Counted from the first letter of the stretch, positions 42,585-51,943 are shown. The stretch is 64,000 nucleotides of DNA from Flavobacterium lotistagni (GCF_011392125.1 NZ_JAAJBU010000008.1:1-64000); one strand, 5' to 3'. Notes: a model not told the origin generated them from the sequence alone. Program-made: numbers and translations.

Positions 42585-42589
42585 GGTCT

Positions 42590-42781
42590 TTAGATATTAA
42601 ATGGGTCAGAATTAGTTTCCTGCAAGGGCATTTGGCTGAGTTGGTCTATTTTTTCCTTTTTGTAAGTAAATACCCAAGCACCCAAAGCCACAAAAAACAA
42701 GAAGAATATTAATAGCGAGAGAATCGGATAAATAGCCACTCCCGCGATGGTTTCCATATTGTGTTTGATAGGTTCGAACAT
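42590..42781 (-). CDS. ccoQ: CcoQ-like small subunit
   Basis: A 63-residue protein with one membrane helix (ATYP..SLLIFFLFFVALGAWVF region) and a charged cytoplasmic tail (TYKKEKIDQLSQMP). Position between ccoNO and ccoP and size identify it as the CcoQ equivalent, which stabilises the oxidase. Confidence 0.82.
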   Translation of the reverse strand: MFEPIKHNMETIAGVAIYPILSLLIFFLFFVALGAWVFTYKKEKIDQLSQMPLQETNSDPFNI

Positions 42782-42785
42782 AACT

Positions 42786-44975
42786 TTAATTTTTAGCGAT
42801 TTCTTTAACTTTAATATCAGTACCTAGTCTTTGGATGTAAGCAATCATAGCCACAATCTCGCGTTGGTTCATCGGAACGAACGTTTCTCCTTTAGCTTTG
42901 GCTTTTTCCTTGCTGGCGTTATAGTTTTTTACATAATCAGGGTCAGATTCGAGGTTCTTCTCGATGGTGGCTGCTTGTAGAGCAATCGCTTCTTGTGCAT
43001 GGGCAATTTCATAATCGCTGTAAGGAACTCCGAGTTGGCGCATCACTTTCATTTTCTTGTCGATGTTTGAAATATCCAAAGCTTTGTTGTCGAAGAGCCA
43101 TTTGTAGCCCGGCATAATAGATCCTGATGAAGTAGATTGTGGATCCCACATGTGGTTGAAGTGCCAGTTGTCGTTGTACTTACCACCTACTCTTAACAAA
43201 TCTGGGCCTGTTCTTTTTGAACCCCAAAGGAATGGATGATCGTAAACATATTCCCCAGCTTTTGATTGCGGCCCGTAACGCTCTACTTCGCTTCTGAACG
43301 GACGCACCATTTGAGAGTGACAGCCTACGCAACCTTCACGAATGTATAAATCACGGCCTTCGAGTTCCAGCGGTGTATAAGGTTTCACGCTAGAAATGGT
43401 CGGAATGTTTGATTTCACCATAATCGTCGGTACAATCTGAATAATACCACCAATCAAAATCGCTACGGTAGCCAAAATGGTCATTTGAATCGGACGTCTT
43501 TCGAGCCAAGGGTGGAATTTCTCGCCTTTGAGACGGCTAGTGGTAATTTTCTCTAGTTCTGGCGCTTCAGCCAATTCGTCTTCTACTGAAGCATTGGCTT
43601 TAACGGTGCAAATGATATTGTAAACCAAGATGAACATACCTAAGATGTACATGGTTCCACCGATGGCGCGCATCCAATACATCGGAATAATTTGCTGCAC
43701 AGTTTCAAGGAAGTTACCGTAAGTCAAAGTGCCGTCTGGGTTGAATTGTTTCCACATAGAAGCCTGGGTAAATCCGGCTACATACATTGGAAGTGTATAG
43801 ATGATGATTCCTAGAGTTCCAATCCAGAAGTGAACGTTCGCCAATTTGGTTGAGAACAATGGGCCTTTAGTCATTCTCGGAATTAACCAGTAAATCATAC
43901 CGAAAGCCATAAACCCGTTCCAAGCCATCGCTCCTACGTGAACGTGAGCCACAATCCAATCGGTGAAGTGCGCCACAGCGTTAAAGCTTTTCAGTGACAA
44001 CATCGGACCTTCTAAAGTAGCCATACCATAACCGGTAATCGCTACAACAAAGAATTTCAAAATCGGTTCTTCACGCACTTTGTCCCAAACACCGCGCAGG
44101 GTAAGCAATCCGTTGATCATACCACCCCAAGACGGCGCAATCAACATTACTGAAAATACAACCCCTAAATTCTGAGCCCAGTTAGGCAAAGCAGAATAAA
44201 GCAAGTGGTGCGGACCAGCCCAGATATAGATGAAAATCAAAGACCAAAAGTGAACAATAGACAATCGATAAGAATATACCGGACGATTCGCCGCTTTAGG
44301 CACAAAGTAGTACATCAAACCGAGGAACGGCGTGGTTAGGAAGAAAGCCACCGCATTGTGTCCGTACCACCATTGCACGAGCGCATCTTGAACCCCGGCA
44401 TATACGGAATAGCTTTTCGTTAAAGTGACCGGAAGCTCTAAACTATTGAAGATGTGCAACACAGCAACGGTTACGAAAGTCGCAATATAGAACCAAATCG
44501 CTACATATAAATGACGTTCGCGTCGGCGCAAAATCGTTCCGATCATATTGATTCCGAATACCACCCAAATCAGCGCAATAGCAATATCTATCGGCCATTC
44601 GAGTTCGGCGTATTCTTTAGAAGAAGTAATCCCTAAGGGCAAAGTCAAGGCGGCAGAAACGATAATGAGCTGCCAACCCCAAAAATGCAGGTTGCTCAGA
44701 AAATCCGAGAACATCCTAGCTTTTAAAAGTCGCTGTAAAGAGTAATAAATCCCGGCAAACATCGCATTCCCGACGAAAGCAAAGATTACAGCATTGGTAT
44801 GTAAAGGACGAAGCCTTCCGAAACTCAAGAACGAGATGCCATCAGTAAGGTTGGGGAATAGAAAAAAGAACGCGAGCAAAAGCCCGACACTCATTCCCAC
44901 AACACCAAACAGAATGGTGGCATAAAGGAACTTCTTTACAATTTTGTTGTCGTAATAAAACTGTTGCATTTCCAT
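42786..44975 (-). CDS. ccoNO: cbb3 oxidase fused subunits I and II (CcoN-CcoO)
   Basis: A 729-residue fusion. Residues 1-480 are CcoN with 12 helices and the haem/copper histidines (LRPLHTNAVIFAF, WYGHNAVAFFLT, IWAGPHHLLY, HVHVGAMAWNG). Then, after a linker (ITTSRLKGEKFHPWLERRP), comes CcoO with its anchoring helix and the c-haem site CVGCHSQMVRPF. It reduces oxygen to water at high affinity and pumps protons. The fusion is the usual Bacteroidota arrangement. The gene follows ccoS by 12 bases and is downstream of the internal Fnr-type promoter. Confidence 0.96.
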   Translation of the reverse strand: MEMQQFYYDNKIVKKFLYATILFGVVGMSVGLLLAFFFLFPNLTDGISFLSFGRLRPLHTNAVIFAFVGNAMFAGIYYSLQRLLKARMFSDFLSNLHFWGWQLIIVSAALTLPLGITSSKEYAELEWPIDIAIALIWVVFGINMIGTILRRRERHLYVAIWFYIATFVTVAVLHIFNSLELPVTLTKSYSVYAGVQDALVQWWYGHNAVAFFLTTPFLGLMYYFVPKAANRPVYSYRLSIVHFWSLIFIYIWAGPHHLLYSALPNWAQNLGVVFSVMLIAPSWGGMINGLLTLRGVWDKVREEPILKFFVVAITGYGMATLEGPMLSLKSFNAVAHFTDWIVAHVHVGAMAWNGFMAFGMIYWLIPRMTKGPLFSTKLANVHFWIGTLGIIIYTLPMYVAGFTQASMWKQFNPDGTLTYGNFLETVQQIIPMYWMRAIGGTMYILGMFILVYNIICTVKANASVEDELAEAPELEKITTSRLKGEKFHPWLERRPIQMTILATVAILIGGIIQIVPTIMVKSNIPTISSVKPYTPLELEGRDLYIREGCVGCHSQMVRPFRSEVERYGPQSKAGEYVYDHPFLWGSKRTGPDLLRVGGKYNDNWHFNHMWDPQSTSSGSIMPGYKWLFDNKALDISNIDKKMKVMRQLGVPYSDYEIAHAQEAIALQAATIEKNLESDPDYVKNYNASKEKAKAKGETFVPMNQREIVAMIAYIQRLGTDIKVKEIAKN

Positions 44976-44987
44976 AATTAGAACGAT

Positions 44988-45170
44988 TTATTGGTTTTGA
45001 TTTGTATTTGAATTTTCGCTAGTTTTCTTGAGTTCATCGTCGAAGAGCATTCGAACCGATGGGGTGTAATCGTCTTCATACTGACCGCTTTTCACAGCCC
45101 GTACAAATGCGGCAAAAAAGCAAATGGCCACAACGATACTAATGGAGATTAATAGATAAATAACACTCAT
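44988..45170 (-). CDS. ccoS: cbb3 oxidase maturation protein CcoS
   Basis: A 60-residue protein: a single N-terminal helix (IYLLISISIVVAICFFAAF) followed by KSGQYED.....RMLFDD, the CcoS signature. Needed for cofactor insertion in the oxidase. It starts 20 bases after the -7 box of an internal promoter in the end of ccoI. Confidence 0.93.
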   Translation of the reverse strand: MSVIYLLISISIVVAICFFAAFVRAVKSGQYEDDYTPSVRMLFDDELKKTSENSNTNQNQ

Positions 45171-45180
45171 ACCTTAAGTT

Positions 45181-47628
45181 TTATACGTCCAAAATTACTT
45201 TGCCACTAGCGGGTAAACCATGATATTTATCATGCTTTGGTAATTTTACTTTCTGCCCCAGTTTGCGACCATAGAAGTTACTCATCAACGTCACGAAACT
45301 CACAATAGTGACAGTGCTCAGCGGCATAATAATCGCGGCCACCAGCGGAAGTAAATTGCCTGTCAAGGCGAACGATAACCCAACCACATTGTAAAGCAGC
45401 GACAATCCGAAACTGAGCTTAATGGTCAGCATGGCGTTTTTAGAAAGCCGAAGAAACTGGTTCAACTGACCAAACTCTGTGGCGTCGAGAATCGCATCGC
45501 AAGCCGGAGAAAACACGTTGACATTTTCAGAAATCGAAATCCCGACATCACTTTGTGCCAGAGCACCTGCGTCGTTGAGTCCGTCGCCTACCATCATCAC
45601 GCATTTGCCTTGTTCTTGCAGCGATTTGATGTATTGTAGTTTTTGTTCCGGTTTCTGGTTGAATACTAAAGTGACTCCGTCGGGTAGCAATTTTTCTAGC
45701 ACCGTCCTTTCGCCCTGATTATCGCCAGACAATACCCGGATTTCATATTTCCTGTGCAAATCTGAGAACAATTCAGAAAGTCCTTCGCGGTATTGGTTGT
45801 GGAAAATATATTTACCCAAAACCTCATGATTGATACTAATATAAATCACGGTTTGCTTAGCATTATTTTCGGCTTGGGCACCGACAAAATTCGCCGAACC
45901 GATACGAATCGTGTTTCCTGAAATTTCGCCTTGAATACCGCCTCCGGGAATTTCCTCAAAACCTGTTATGGTTTCAGTAACGCCTTCGGGCAAATAATCA
46001 TAAAGTAAGCGACTCAGCGGATGGTTCGAAGCGCGCACGATATTCTTCACCCATTGCTGCTGATGGACATCGAGCTTTTTTCCTTGGTAAGTAATTGAGG
46101 ATAATTTACCAGAAGTAATCGTTCCGGTTTTATCGAAAACAATGGTGTCGACTTTTGACAACTGTTCGATGACCGGTGCATTCTTGATATAGAACTTTGC
46201 CTTGCCATAAATCCTGAGCATGTTGCCGAGTGTAAACGGAGCGGTCAAAGCCAAAGCGCAAGGGCAAGCCACAATCAATACAGCAGTGAAAACGTTAAAT
46301 GCGGTATCGGTGCTTCTGAAAATCCAGTAACCGAAACCGGCAAAAGCCAAAGCCAACAAAACCGGCGTAAAATAATGGCTAATTTGATCGGTGATGGATT
46401 GGAATTTCCGCTCGGATTTCTTCTCGAAAATTTCGTTGCTCCAGAGTTGTGTAAGGTAACTTTGTGAAACCGATTGCAAAACATTCATCTCGATTACCGA
46501 ACCGTTGAGCCTACCGCCCGCGTAAATTTTATCGCCAGATTGCTTCACCACTGGAACCGATTCGCCCGTAACAAAACTATAATCGATGGAAGCAGTTTTG
46601 GAAATCAGAATTCCGTCGGCCGGAATGAGTTCTTGGTTGCGGATTAAAAGCCTATCGCCCGGAATGATTTCGTAAATCGGCACGTTTTCTTCTTTGCCTT
46701 GATTCAGTCTAGTAACTGCTATTGGAAAATATGACTTGTAATCGCGCTCGAAACTCAGAAAACTATAGGTTTTAATCTGAAACATTTTCCCGAGCAACAT
46801 AAAGAAAATCAATCCGGTCAAGCTGTCGAAAAAGCCCGGCCCGTAATCAAAAGTGATATCGACCACGCTGCGCACAAACATGATGACAATACCGAGCGCA
46901 ATCGGAATTTCGATATTGAGCATTTTGTGCTTAAGACTTTTATAAGCGGCGACATAATAACCGCTAGCCGAATAAATAAAACTGGGCAACGATAGTCCGA
47001 AAATCAACATTCGGAAAAAACCGCGGTACTGGTCGAGCCAGTATTCCTTCATTTCAAAATATTCGGGAAAAGACAATAACATGATGTTTCCAAAACAAAA
47101 GAACGCCACACCCAATTTGTAGGTTAGGGTTTTGCTTTCGGAAATTTCTTTGGCATCGTAATCTTCCAGCGAAATGTACGGTTCGTAACCAATGGCGCAA
47201 AGTAAGTTCACAAGCTCTTTCAAACTCAACTGCTGCGCATCGAAAGTAATCCGAACTGTTTTGCGGTGAAAATTCACTTGCGATGCACTGATTTCAGGAC
47301 GCAATTTTCGCAGGTTTTCCAAAATCCAAATACACGAACTGCAATGGATGTGCGGAATATTCAACTGTACAATTTGGGTATTGCCCTCATTGAATTGTAA
47401 AAGCCGCTGCACAATTTTTTCGTTGTCCAGAAAATCGTATTTACCAGTATTTGTAAGTGGTGTCGCGCCGGGTGATTGCGCTAAATCGTAGTAAGATTCC
47501 AATCCGCTGGAAGAGAATATTTCAAAGACAGTTTTACAGCCGTGGCAACAAAAATGTTTGTCACTAAAAATAACCTCGTCTGCCTTTGGAATATCTGATC
47601 CGCAATGGAAACAATGTGTAGTGTCCAT
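45181..47628 (-). CDS. ccoI: Copper-translocating P-type ATPase for cbb3 maturation (CcoI)
   Basis: An 815-residue CPx-type ATPase. N-terminal zinc/copper region (CFHCGSDIP, FCCHGCKTVF), then an HMA-like domain (HIHCSSCIWILENL), a membrane part with CPC in IVACPCALALT, the phosphorylation site DKTGT and hinge GDGLNDAGAL. It exports copper from the cytoplasm for delivery to the oxidase. It is the first gene of the operon and is transcribed from the promoter at 47657-47699. Its 3' end contains the promoter of ccoS. Confidence 0.93.
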   Translation of the reverse strand: MDTTHCFHCGSDIPKADEVIFSDKHFCCHGCKTVFEIFSSSGLESYYDLAQSPGATPLTNTGKYDFLDNEKIVQRLLQFNEGNTQIVQLNIPHIHCSSCIWILENLRKLRPEISASQVNFHRKTVRITFDAQQLSLKELVNLLCAIGYEPYISLEDYDAKEISESKTLTYKLGVAFFCFGNIMLLSFPEYFEMKEYWLDQYRGFFRMLIFGLSLPSFIYSASGYYVAAYKSLKHKMLNIEIPIALGIVIMFVRSVVDITFDYGPGFFDSLTGLIFFMLLGKMFQIKTYSFLSFERDYKSYFPIAVTRLNQGKEENVPIYEIIPGDRLLIRNQELIPADGILISKTASIDYSFVTGESVPVVKQSGDKIYAGGRLNGSVIEMNVLQSVSQSYLTQLWSNEIFEKKSERKFQSITDQISHYFTPVLLALAFAGFGYWIFRSTDTAFNVFTAVLIVACPCALALTAPFTLGNMLRIYGKAKFYIKNAPVIEQLSKVDTIVFDKTGTITSGKLSSITYQGKKLDVHQQQWVKNIVRASNHPLSRLLYDYLPEGVTETITGFEEIPGGGIQGEISGNTIRIGSANFVGAQAENNAKQTVIYISINHEVLGKYIFHNQYREGLSELFSDLHRKYEIRVLSGDNQGERTVLEKLLPDGVTLVFNQKPEQKLQYIKSLQEQGKCVMMVGDGLNDAGALAQSDVGISISENVNVFSPACDAILDATEFGQLNQFLRLSKNAMLTIKLSFGLSLLYNVVGLSFALTGNLLPLVAAIIMPLSTVTIVSFVTLMSNFYGRKLGQKVKLPKHDKYHGLPASGKVILDV
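45190..45232 (-). promoter_or_regulatory. Fnr-type dyad plus -7 box inside ccoI, ccoS-ccoNO promoter
   Basis: TGATATTTATCA (45221-45232) and, on the - strand, a perfect TAATTTTG (45197 to 45190), with the standard 29.5-bp spacing. It sits in the last 17 codons of ccoI and points toward ccoS, whose start codon is 20 bases beyond the box. Confidence 0.8.
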
Positions 47629-47656
47629 AAGTTCAATCTGCTCATTATACCTATGA

Positions 47657-47699
47657 CAAAATTGCGGTAAGATTTATTCACAAAATATGATATATATCA
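47657..47699 (-). promoter_or_regulatory. Fnr-type dyad, ccoI promoter and fnr operator
   Basis: TGATATATATCA (47688-47699). On the - strand CAATTTTG (47664 to 47657; one mismatch to TAnnTTTG) lies at the regular spacing before ccoI. On the + strand TACCTTTG (47710-47717) is only 16.5 bp from the dyad centre, so occupation of the dyad would block the fnr promoter: activation of cco and repression of fnr by one site. Confidence 0.75.
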
Positions 47700-47743
47700 T
47701 GTAAAAATGTACCTTTGGGCCGGACTTTATTTTTCATGAATTT

Positions 47744-48424
47744 ATGAGCAAATGTGAGCAATGTATCGTGCGGGAATTCAGTTCGCTCAAGGCTTTAACC
47801 AAAGACGAACTGGTTCGAATGGCCAACTGCAAAACCTCTAAAACTGTACGCAAAGGCGAAACTATTTTCAGCGAAGGCGAAATTCTTAATGGCGTGTATT
47901 GTGTGAAAGATGGTGTATGTAAAATGACCAAGCTTTCTTCCAACGGTCGTGACCAAATTGTGAACCTCATTAAAAAAGGAGAATTACTCGGGCAACGTTC
48001 ACTCATTAGTGAAGAACCTGTGAATCTTTCCGCAGTAGCACTCGAAGACATGCAGATTTGTTTCATCCCCAAAAGTGAAATCCTAACTTTCTTCAACGAG
48101 AACAACCGCTTTTCGATGAATGTCATGAAAACCATTTGCGGCGACCTCAAACAAGCCGATGATTTAATGGTCGGCATGGCACAAAAAACCGTTAAGGAAC
48201 GATTGGCGCAAACCCTACTCTATCTAGAAGATGAATTTGGCGTCAATGCAGATAAAAGTCTTAAACTGCAACTCTCCAGAGAAGAAATTGCCAGCATGAT
48301 CGGTACCGCAACCGAGAGTTGCATCCGTTTACTTTCAGAATTCAACAAATTGGAACTTATCGAAATCAACGGAAAAAAAATCATCATCAAAGACCGCAAC
48401 AAACTGGCTCGGATCAGCGAGTAA
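47744..48424 (+). CDS. Crp/Fnr-family regulator, Fnr-like with N-terminal Cys pair
   Basis: A 226-residue regulator. Cyclic-nucleotide-like sensor domain (GEILNGVYCVKDGVCKM) and a C-terminal helix-turn-helix LSREEIASMIGTATESCIRL. In the recognition helix the E-x3-R spacing (E in TESCIR) of Crp/Fnr proteins that read TGA...TCA is kept. Cysteines 4, 7, 29, 53 and 59 could hold an oxygen-sensitive Fe-S cluster; their spacing is not that of E. coli FNR. It lies divergent from ccoI with a shared dyad, the normal place for a regulator of cbb3 genes. Confidence 0.88.
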   Translation: MSKCEQCIVREFSSLKALTKDELVRMANCKTSKTVRKGETIFSEGEILNGVYCVKDGVCKMTKLSSNGRDQIVNLIKKGELLGQRSLISEEPVNLSAVALEDMQICFIPKSEILTFFNENNRFSMNVMKTICGDLKQADDLMVGMAQKTVKERLAQTLLYLEDEFGVNADKSLKLQLSREEIASMIGTATESCIRLLSEFNKLELIEINGKKIIIKDRNKLARISE

Positions 48425-48435
48425 CTTCCTGATAA

Positions 48436-48478
48436 TGACATTTATCATGGTTTTATAAGAGCGTTGTCCTTACCTTTA
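48436..48478 (+). promoter_or_regulatory. Fnr-type dyad plus -7 box, uspA promoter
   Basis: TGACATTTATCA (48436-48447) and TACCTTTA (48471-48478), again 29.5 bp apart. The start codon is 26 bases after the box. Confidence 0.8.
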
Positions 48479-48503
48479 GGAAACCATCTTAACGCTAAAA
48501 ACC

Positions 48504-49346
48504 ATGAAAAAAATTTTGTTTCCCACCGATTTTTCCCAGAATGCGTTCCATGCGTTTGAATATGCCTTGCAATTGGCTAAAAAAACTGGCGCGGAAATCC
48601 TGACAATTCACGTTTATCCGATGGATGTAGCTGTATTTGCAGACTATAGCGCGATTCTATCCGTGAATTATTTTGTCAACGAATGGGACGATTTCGAAAA
48701 CTACAAAAGCGAAGTACCCAAACTCAAAGCTTTGGCAAAGCAACACCAAGCCGAGCATATCAAAATCACACATTTACTGGAACGCGGCAATGTGGTGGAG
48801 AAAATCCTCGAAGCCGAAATCTCAGAACAAATCGACTGCATTGTAATGGGAACCAGCGGCGCAACTGGTTTAAAAGCAGTTTTCCTGGGTTCGGTAGCTG
48901 AGAGTGTCATGAATCGAGCATCGGGTTTGGTGCTGGTCATTCCTTCAGGCTGTCGTTTTCCTAAGGCGCAAAAAATCTTGTTACTGGCCAAATATGAAAA
49001 ACCGTATCTGAAAATTGTGCAGCAGTTATTGCCACTAGCAAAAATTCTCCAAGCCCATCTTGACGTTTTGCATATCAAAGACCAAGCTGATCGAGCTGAA
49101 ATGCGCACCATGAAAGATTGGGCCAAGCAATTCGCCGATGAGCAAGTGCATTTCCATATATTCGCTAACCAAGATTTAGAGGAAACTGTGGTAAATTTTG
49201 CCGATAAACACCACAACACAATGGTGGCGTTGGCAGTACACGAAAAAGGTTTTTTTGAAAAACTGTTCTTTTACAGCTTGTCCAAAGAATTGGCTTTCCA
49301 CTCTCAAATTCCGGTGCTGGCGATACATACAAAAAAACGCACCTAA
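48504..49346 (+). CDS. Tandem universal stress protein
   Basis: A 280-residue protein made of two UspA domains. The first is complete (KILFPTDFSQNAFHAFEYAL ... IVMGTSGATGLKAVFLGSVAE), with the ATP-loop G-x2-G-x9-G-S/T-like pattern. The second (from about 152, KILLLAKYEKPYLKIVQQ) is diverged and lacks that loop. Such proteins respond to energy or redox stress. An Fnr-type promoter precedes it and a TSUP permease follows 10 bases later. Confidence 0.9.
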   Translation: MKKILFPTDFSQNAFHAFEYALQLAKKTGAEILTIHVYPMDVAVFADYSAILSVNYFVNEWDDFENYKSEVPKLKALAKQHQAEHIKITHLLERGNVVEKILEAEISEQIDCIVMGTSGATGLKAVFLGSVAESVMNRASGLVLVIPSGCRFPKAQKILLLAKYEKPYLKIVQQLLPLAKILQAHLDVLHIKDQADRAEMRTMKDWAKQFADEQVHFHIFANQDLEETVVNFADKHHNTMVALAVHEKGFFEKLFFYSLSKELAFHSQIPVLAIHTKKRT

Positions 49347-49355
49347 CACAATTAA

Positions 49356-50084
49356 ATGACCACAGACGCACTGATTTTATTTCTACTATTGGCCTTATTG
49401 GCGGAGATTCTCGGCACAGTTGGCGGTTTCGGTTCGTCATTGTTTTTTGTACCGATAGCCGGATATTTTATGGATTTTCATTCGGTATTGGCCGTCACGG
49501 CTTTGTTTCATCTCTCGAGCAACCTTATTAAAATTGTCGTTTTTCGGCAGGGCTTTAATAAAAATTTGATTCTGAAAGTTGGTATTCCTGCAGTGCTATT
49601 GGTATTTGTGGGCGCTCACCTAACACGATTTCTCGATACTGCCTTTTTAGAAATCGGGCTGAGTTTGTTTCTGATTGTGCTGAGTTTGGCTTTGCTGATT
49701 TTTAAAAACATCGAATTCCAACCCAATAACGTTAATGCCATTACAGGCGGCGCACTTTCAGGTTTTCTGGCCGGACTTGTCGGAACTGGTGGTGCCATTA
49801 GAGGCTTGACCTTGGCCGCTTTTGGTTTGGATAAAATGACCTTTCTAGCTACTTCGGCTATTATCGATCTAGGGATTGATTCAAGTAGAAGTTTTGCTTA
49901 TTTCCTCAACGGATTTGTCAAACCAGACATGTTACCCTTGATTTTATGGCTCATGCTTGTGAGTATCATTGGTACTTATGTTGGCAAAAAAATACTGTTT
50001 TATATCTCCGAGTCACAATTCAAAAATATCGTCCTCGGCTTGGTTTTACTCACCGGAATCATCAATCTACTCCATTTTGTCTGA
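49356..50084 (+). CDS. TSUP/TauE-SafE family permease
   Basis: A 242-residue membrane protein with eight helices. GTVGGFGSSLFFVP and the second repeat's GLVGTGGAIRGLTLAAF are the paired family motifs of TSUP transporters of organosulphur or sulphite compounds. It shares the uspA transcript by position. Its last 18 bases overlap the DUF1003 gene on the other strand (tail-to-tail). Confidence 0.88.
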   Translation: MTTDALILFLLLALLAEILGTVGGFGSSLFFVPIAGYFMDFHSVLAVTALFHLSSNLIKIVVFRQGFNKNLILKVGIPAVLLVFVGAHLTRFLDTAFLEIGLSLFLIVLSLALLIFKNIEFQPNNVNAITGGALSGFLAGLVGTGGAIRGLTLAAFGLDKMTFLATSAIIDLGIDSSRSFAYFLNGFVKPDMLPLILWLMLVSIIGTYVGKKILFYISESQFKNIVLGLVLLTGIINLLHFV

Positions 50085-50636
50085 ACTTTGACCCGACTCA
50101 TGGGCGCTTAATCTGGTTTCAATGTTTTTCAAGATTTCGAGTTGTGCCGCTTGACTTTCAAATAAAATTTTGATCTGCTGCTCCAACAACAAATCGATTT
50201 TTTGGTGCAAACTTCTGAGCTCGAGTTCTGCCTTGAGATTGATTAGGTAATCGTTCTCGCTGCGTTTGCGGTCTTTTTCTTCTTTTCTGTTTTGGCTCAT
50301 CATGATAATCGGTGCCTGCAATGCCGCTATGGCCGACAGAAAAAGGTTCATCAGAATAAACGGATAAGGATCGAAATGCAGACGGTCTGGCCCCAACGTA
50401 TTGAACAAAGCCCAAACCGAAAGCACAATAGAAAACGTAATTATAAACAACCAACTGCCGCCAAATTCGGCTACCTTATCCGAAATCGAATCACCAGGGC
50501 TAATGACTTCTTTGGGTTCATGCAGCAGATTCTCAACGATAAGTTGCTCTTCGTTTACGGCTTGCTGCACAATTTGCTGGAGTTTTTTGAGCTGAACATC
50601 TTCCGATTGTAGCAGGTTTTCGATAGGATTATCCAT
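50067..50636 (-). CDS. DUF1003 membrane protein
   Basis: A 189-residue protein with two membrane helices (GSWLFIITFSIVLSVWALF; YPFILMNLFLSAIAALQAPIIMM), the exact DUF1003 hallmark with D.....FP..LLN-like spacing, and a C-terminal coiled coil (LHQKIDLLLEQQIKILFESQ). Family function unknown. Convergent overlap with the TSUP gene. Confidence 0.92.
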   Translation of the reverse strand: MDNPIENLLQSEDVQLKKLQQIVQQAVNEEQLIVENLLHEPKEVISPGDSISDKVAEFGGSWLFIITFSIVLSVWALFNTLGPDRLHFDPYPFILMNLFLSAIAALQAPIIMMSQNRKEEKDRKRSENDYLINLKAELELRSLHQKIDLLLEQQIKILFESQAAQLEILKNIETRLSAHESGQSSDKME

Positions 50637-50747
50637 AGGAATGATTTTTTAAGAAACGATGATTAATTTTCTGGAATCGAAGTTAGGGTCGGCAAAATTT
50701 CGACACAACACAAAGCTACACATTTCTGAAAAGCAGCACTTGATTCT

Positions 50748-50790
50748 ATTGATTTTCCGCTGCGAGAAAGAAAATCAATGCCTATCTTTG
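50748..50790 (+). promoter_or_regulatory. nhaA promoter with 10-bp inverted repeat
   Basis: ATTGATTTTC (50748-50757) and GAAAATCAAT (50770-50779) are perfect complements with a 12-base gap. They precede a perfect TATCTTTG -7 box (50783-50790), 19 bases before the nhaA ATG. The repeat overlaps the -33 region, so a repressor operator is more likely than an activator site. Confidence 0.65.
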
Positions 50791-50809
50791 GCGATTAAAT
50801 TCAAAATAC

Positions 50810-51943
50810 ATGAAGCGCAACTTGTTTACCGATTTCTTTGAAAGTGAAAAAGCCGGTGGTTTGGTCTTGGTTTTTGTGACTTTGCTTTCGTTGGCGTTGG
50901 CGAATTCAGTTTGGCAATCAGGTTATATTGACTTTTGGGAAACGCACCTCGGCAGACACAGTATTGCGCACTGGATCAACGACGGTTTGATGACGATTTT
51001 CTTTTTGCTCATTGGGCTCGAACTCGAACGTGAAGTTTATCAAGGAGAGCTTTCTAATATTAAAAATGCCGCATTGCCCTTGTTTGGCGCATTGGGCGGA
51101 ATGGTGGTTCCGGCTGGGATTTTTCTGTTGTTTAATTACGGTACTTCCACACAAGCCGGTGCCGGAATTCCGATGGCAACCGACATTGCTTTTGCCATTG
51201 GAATATTGTCATTGCTGGGCAATCGCGTTCCGTTGTCGTTGAAAATTTTCCTAACCGCTTTGGCTGTCATTGACGATTTAGGAGCCATTATTGTAATCGC
51301 AGTAGGCTACACCAATAATTTATCGTTGTTGAACTTATCGCTCGCACTGGGCGTTTGGGGTGTTTTATTTGTACTGAATCGGCTTAAAATTCATCAGCTT
51401 CTGCCCTATTTGATTGGCGGTTTTATCATGTGGTATTTCATGTTGCAATCGGGCGTACACGCGACCATAACTGGAGTAATTTTGGCTTTTGCAATTCCGT
51501 TTGGCGATGGTAGCGAACATACCGTTTCGTATCGTTTGCAACACTATCTGCACAAACCTGTGGCGTTTATTATTCTGCCTTTGTTTGCGATGGCCAATAC
51601 CGGAATTGCCTTAGACAGCGATTGGATGCAACACTTCAGCACTCAAAACAGCATGGGAATTATTGCGGGATTAGTCCTCGGAAAACCACTCGGAATATTA
51701 CTTTTTGCCGCTCTAGGTTCGTTGCTTGGAATGTGCGCTTTGCCTACTGATTTAAAGTGGAAGCACATTTTCGGCGCTGCTTGTTTGGGCGGAATCGGAT
51801 TCACAATGTCGATATTTATTACACTATTGGCTTTTGATGATGTCGCGGTTATTGTTGAATCTAAAGTGGCTATTCTTTCTGCTTCGGTATTAGCCGGAAT
51901 GATTGGGCTGTTGGCTTTACGGTATTCGACGCGGGATAGTTAG
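50810..51943 (+). CDS. nhaA: Na+/H+ antiporter NhaA
   Basis: A 377-residue antiporter with 11-12 helices. FFLLIGLELEREVYQGELS, PMATDIAFAIGILSLLG (Asp of the ion site: TDIAFA) and FLTALAVIDDLGAIIVIA (the Asp-Asp pair) are the NhaA signatures; GGIGFTMSIFI lies near the end. It expels sodium in exchange for protons and controls pH. It carries its own promoter and is the last gene of the micro-oxic/stress region. Confidence 0.96.
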   Translation: MKRNLFTDFFESEKAGGLVLVFVTLLSLALANSVWQSGYIDFWETHLGRHSIAHWINDGLMTIFFLLIGLELEREVYQGELSNIKNAALPLFGALGGMVVPAGIFLLFNYGTSTQAGAGIPMATDIAFAIGILSLLGNRVPLSLKIFLTALAVIDDLGAIIVIAVGYTNNLSLLNLSLALGVWGVLFVLNRLKIHQLLPYLIGGFIMWYFMLQSGVHATITGVILAFAIPFGDGSEHTVSYRLQHYLHKPVAFIILPLFAMANTGIALDSDWMQHFSTQNSMGIIAGLVLGKPLGILLFAALGSLLGMCALPTDLKWKHIFGAACLGGIGFTMSIFITLLAFDDVAVIVESKVAILSASVLAGMIGLLALRYSTRDS

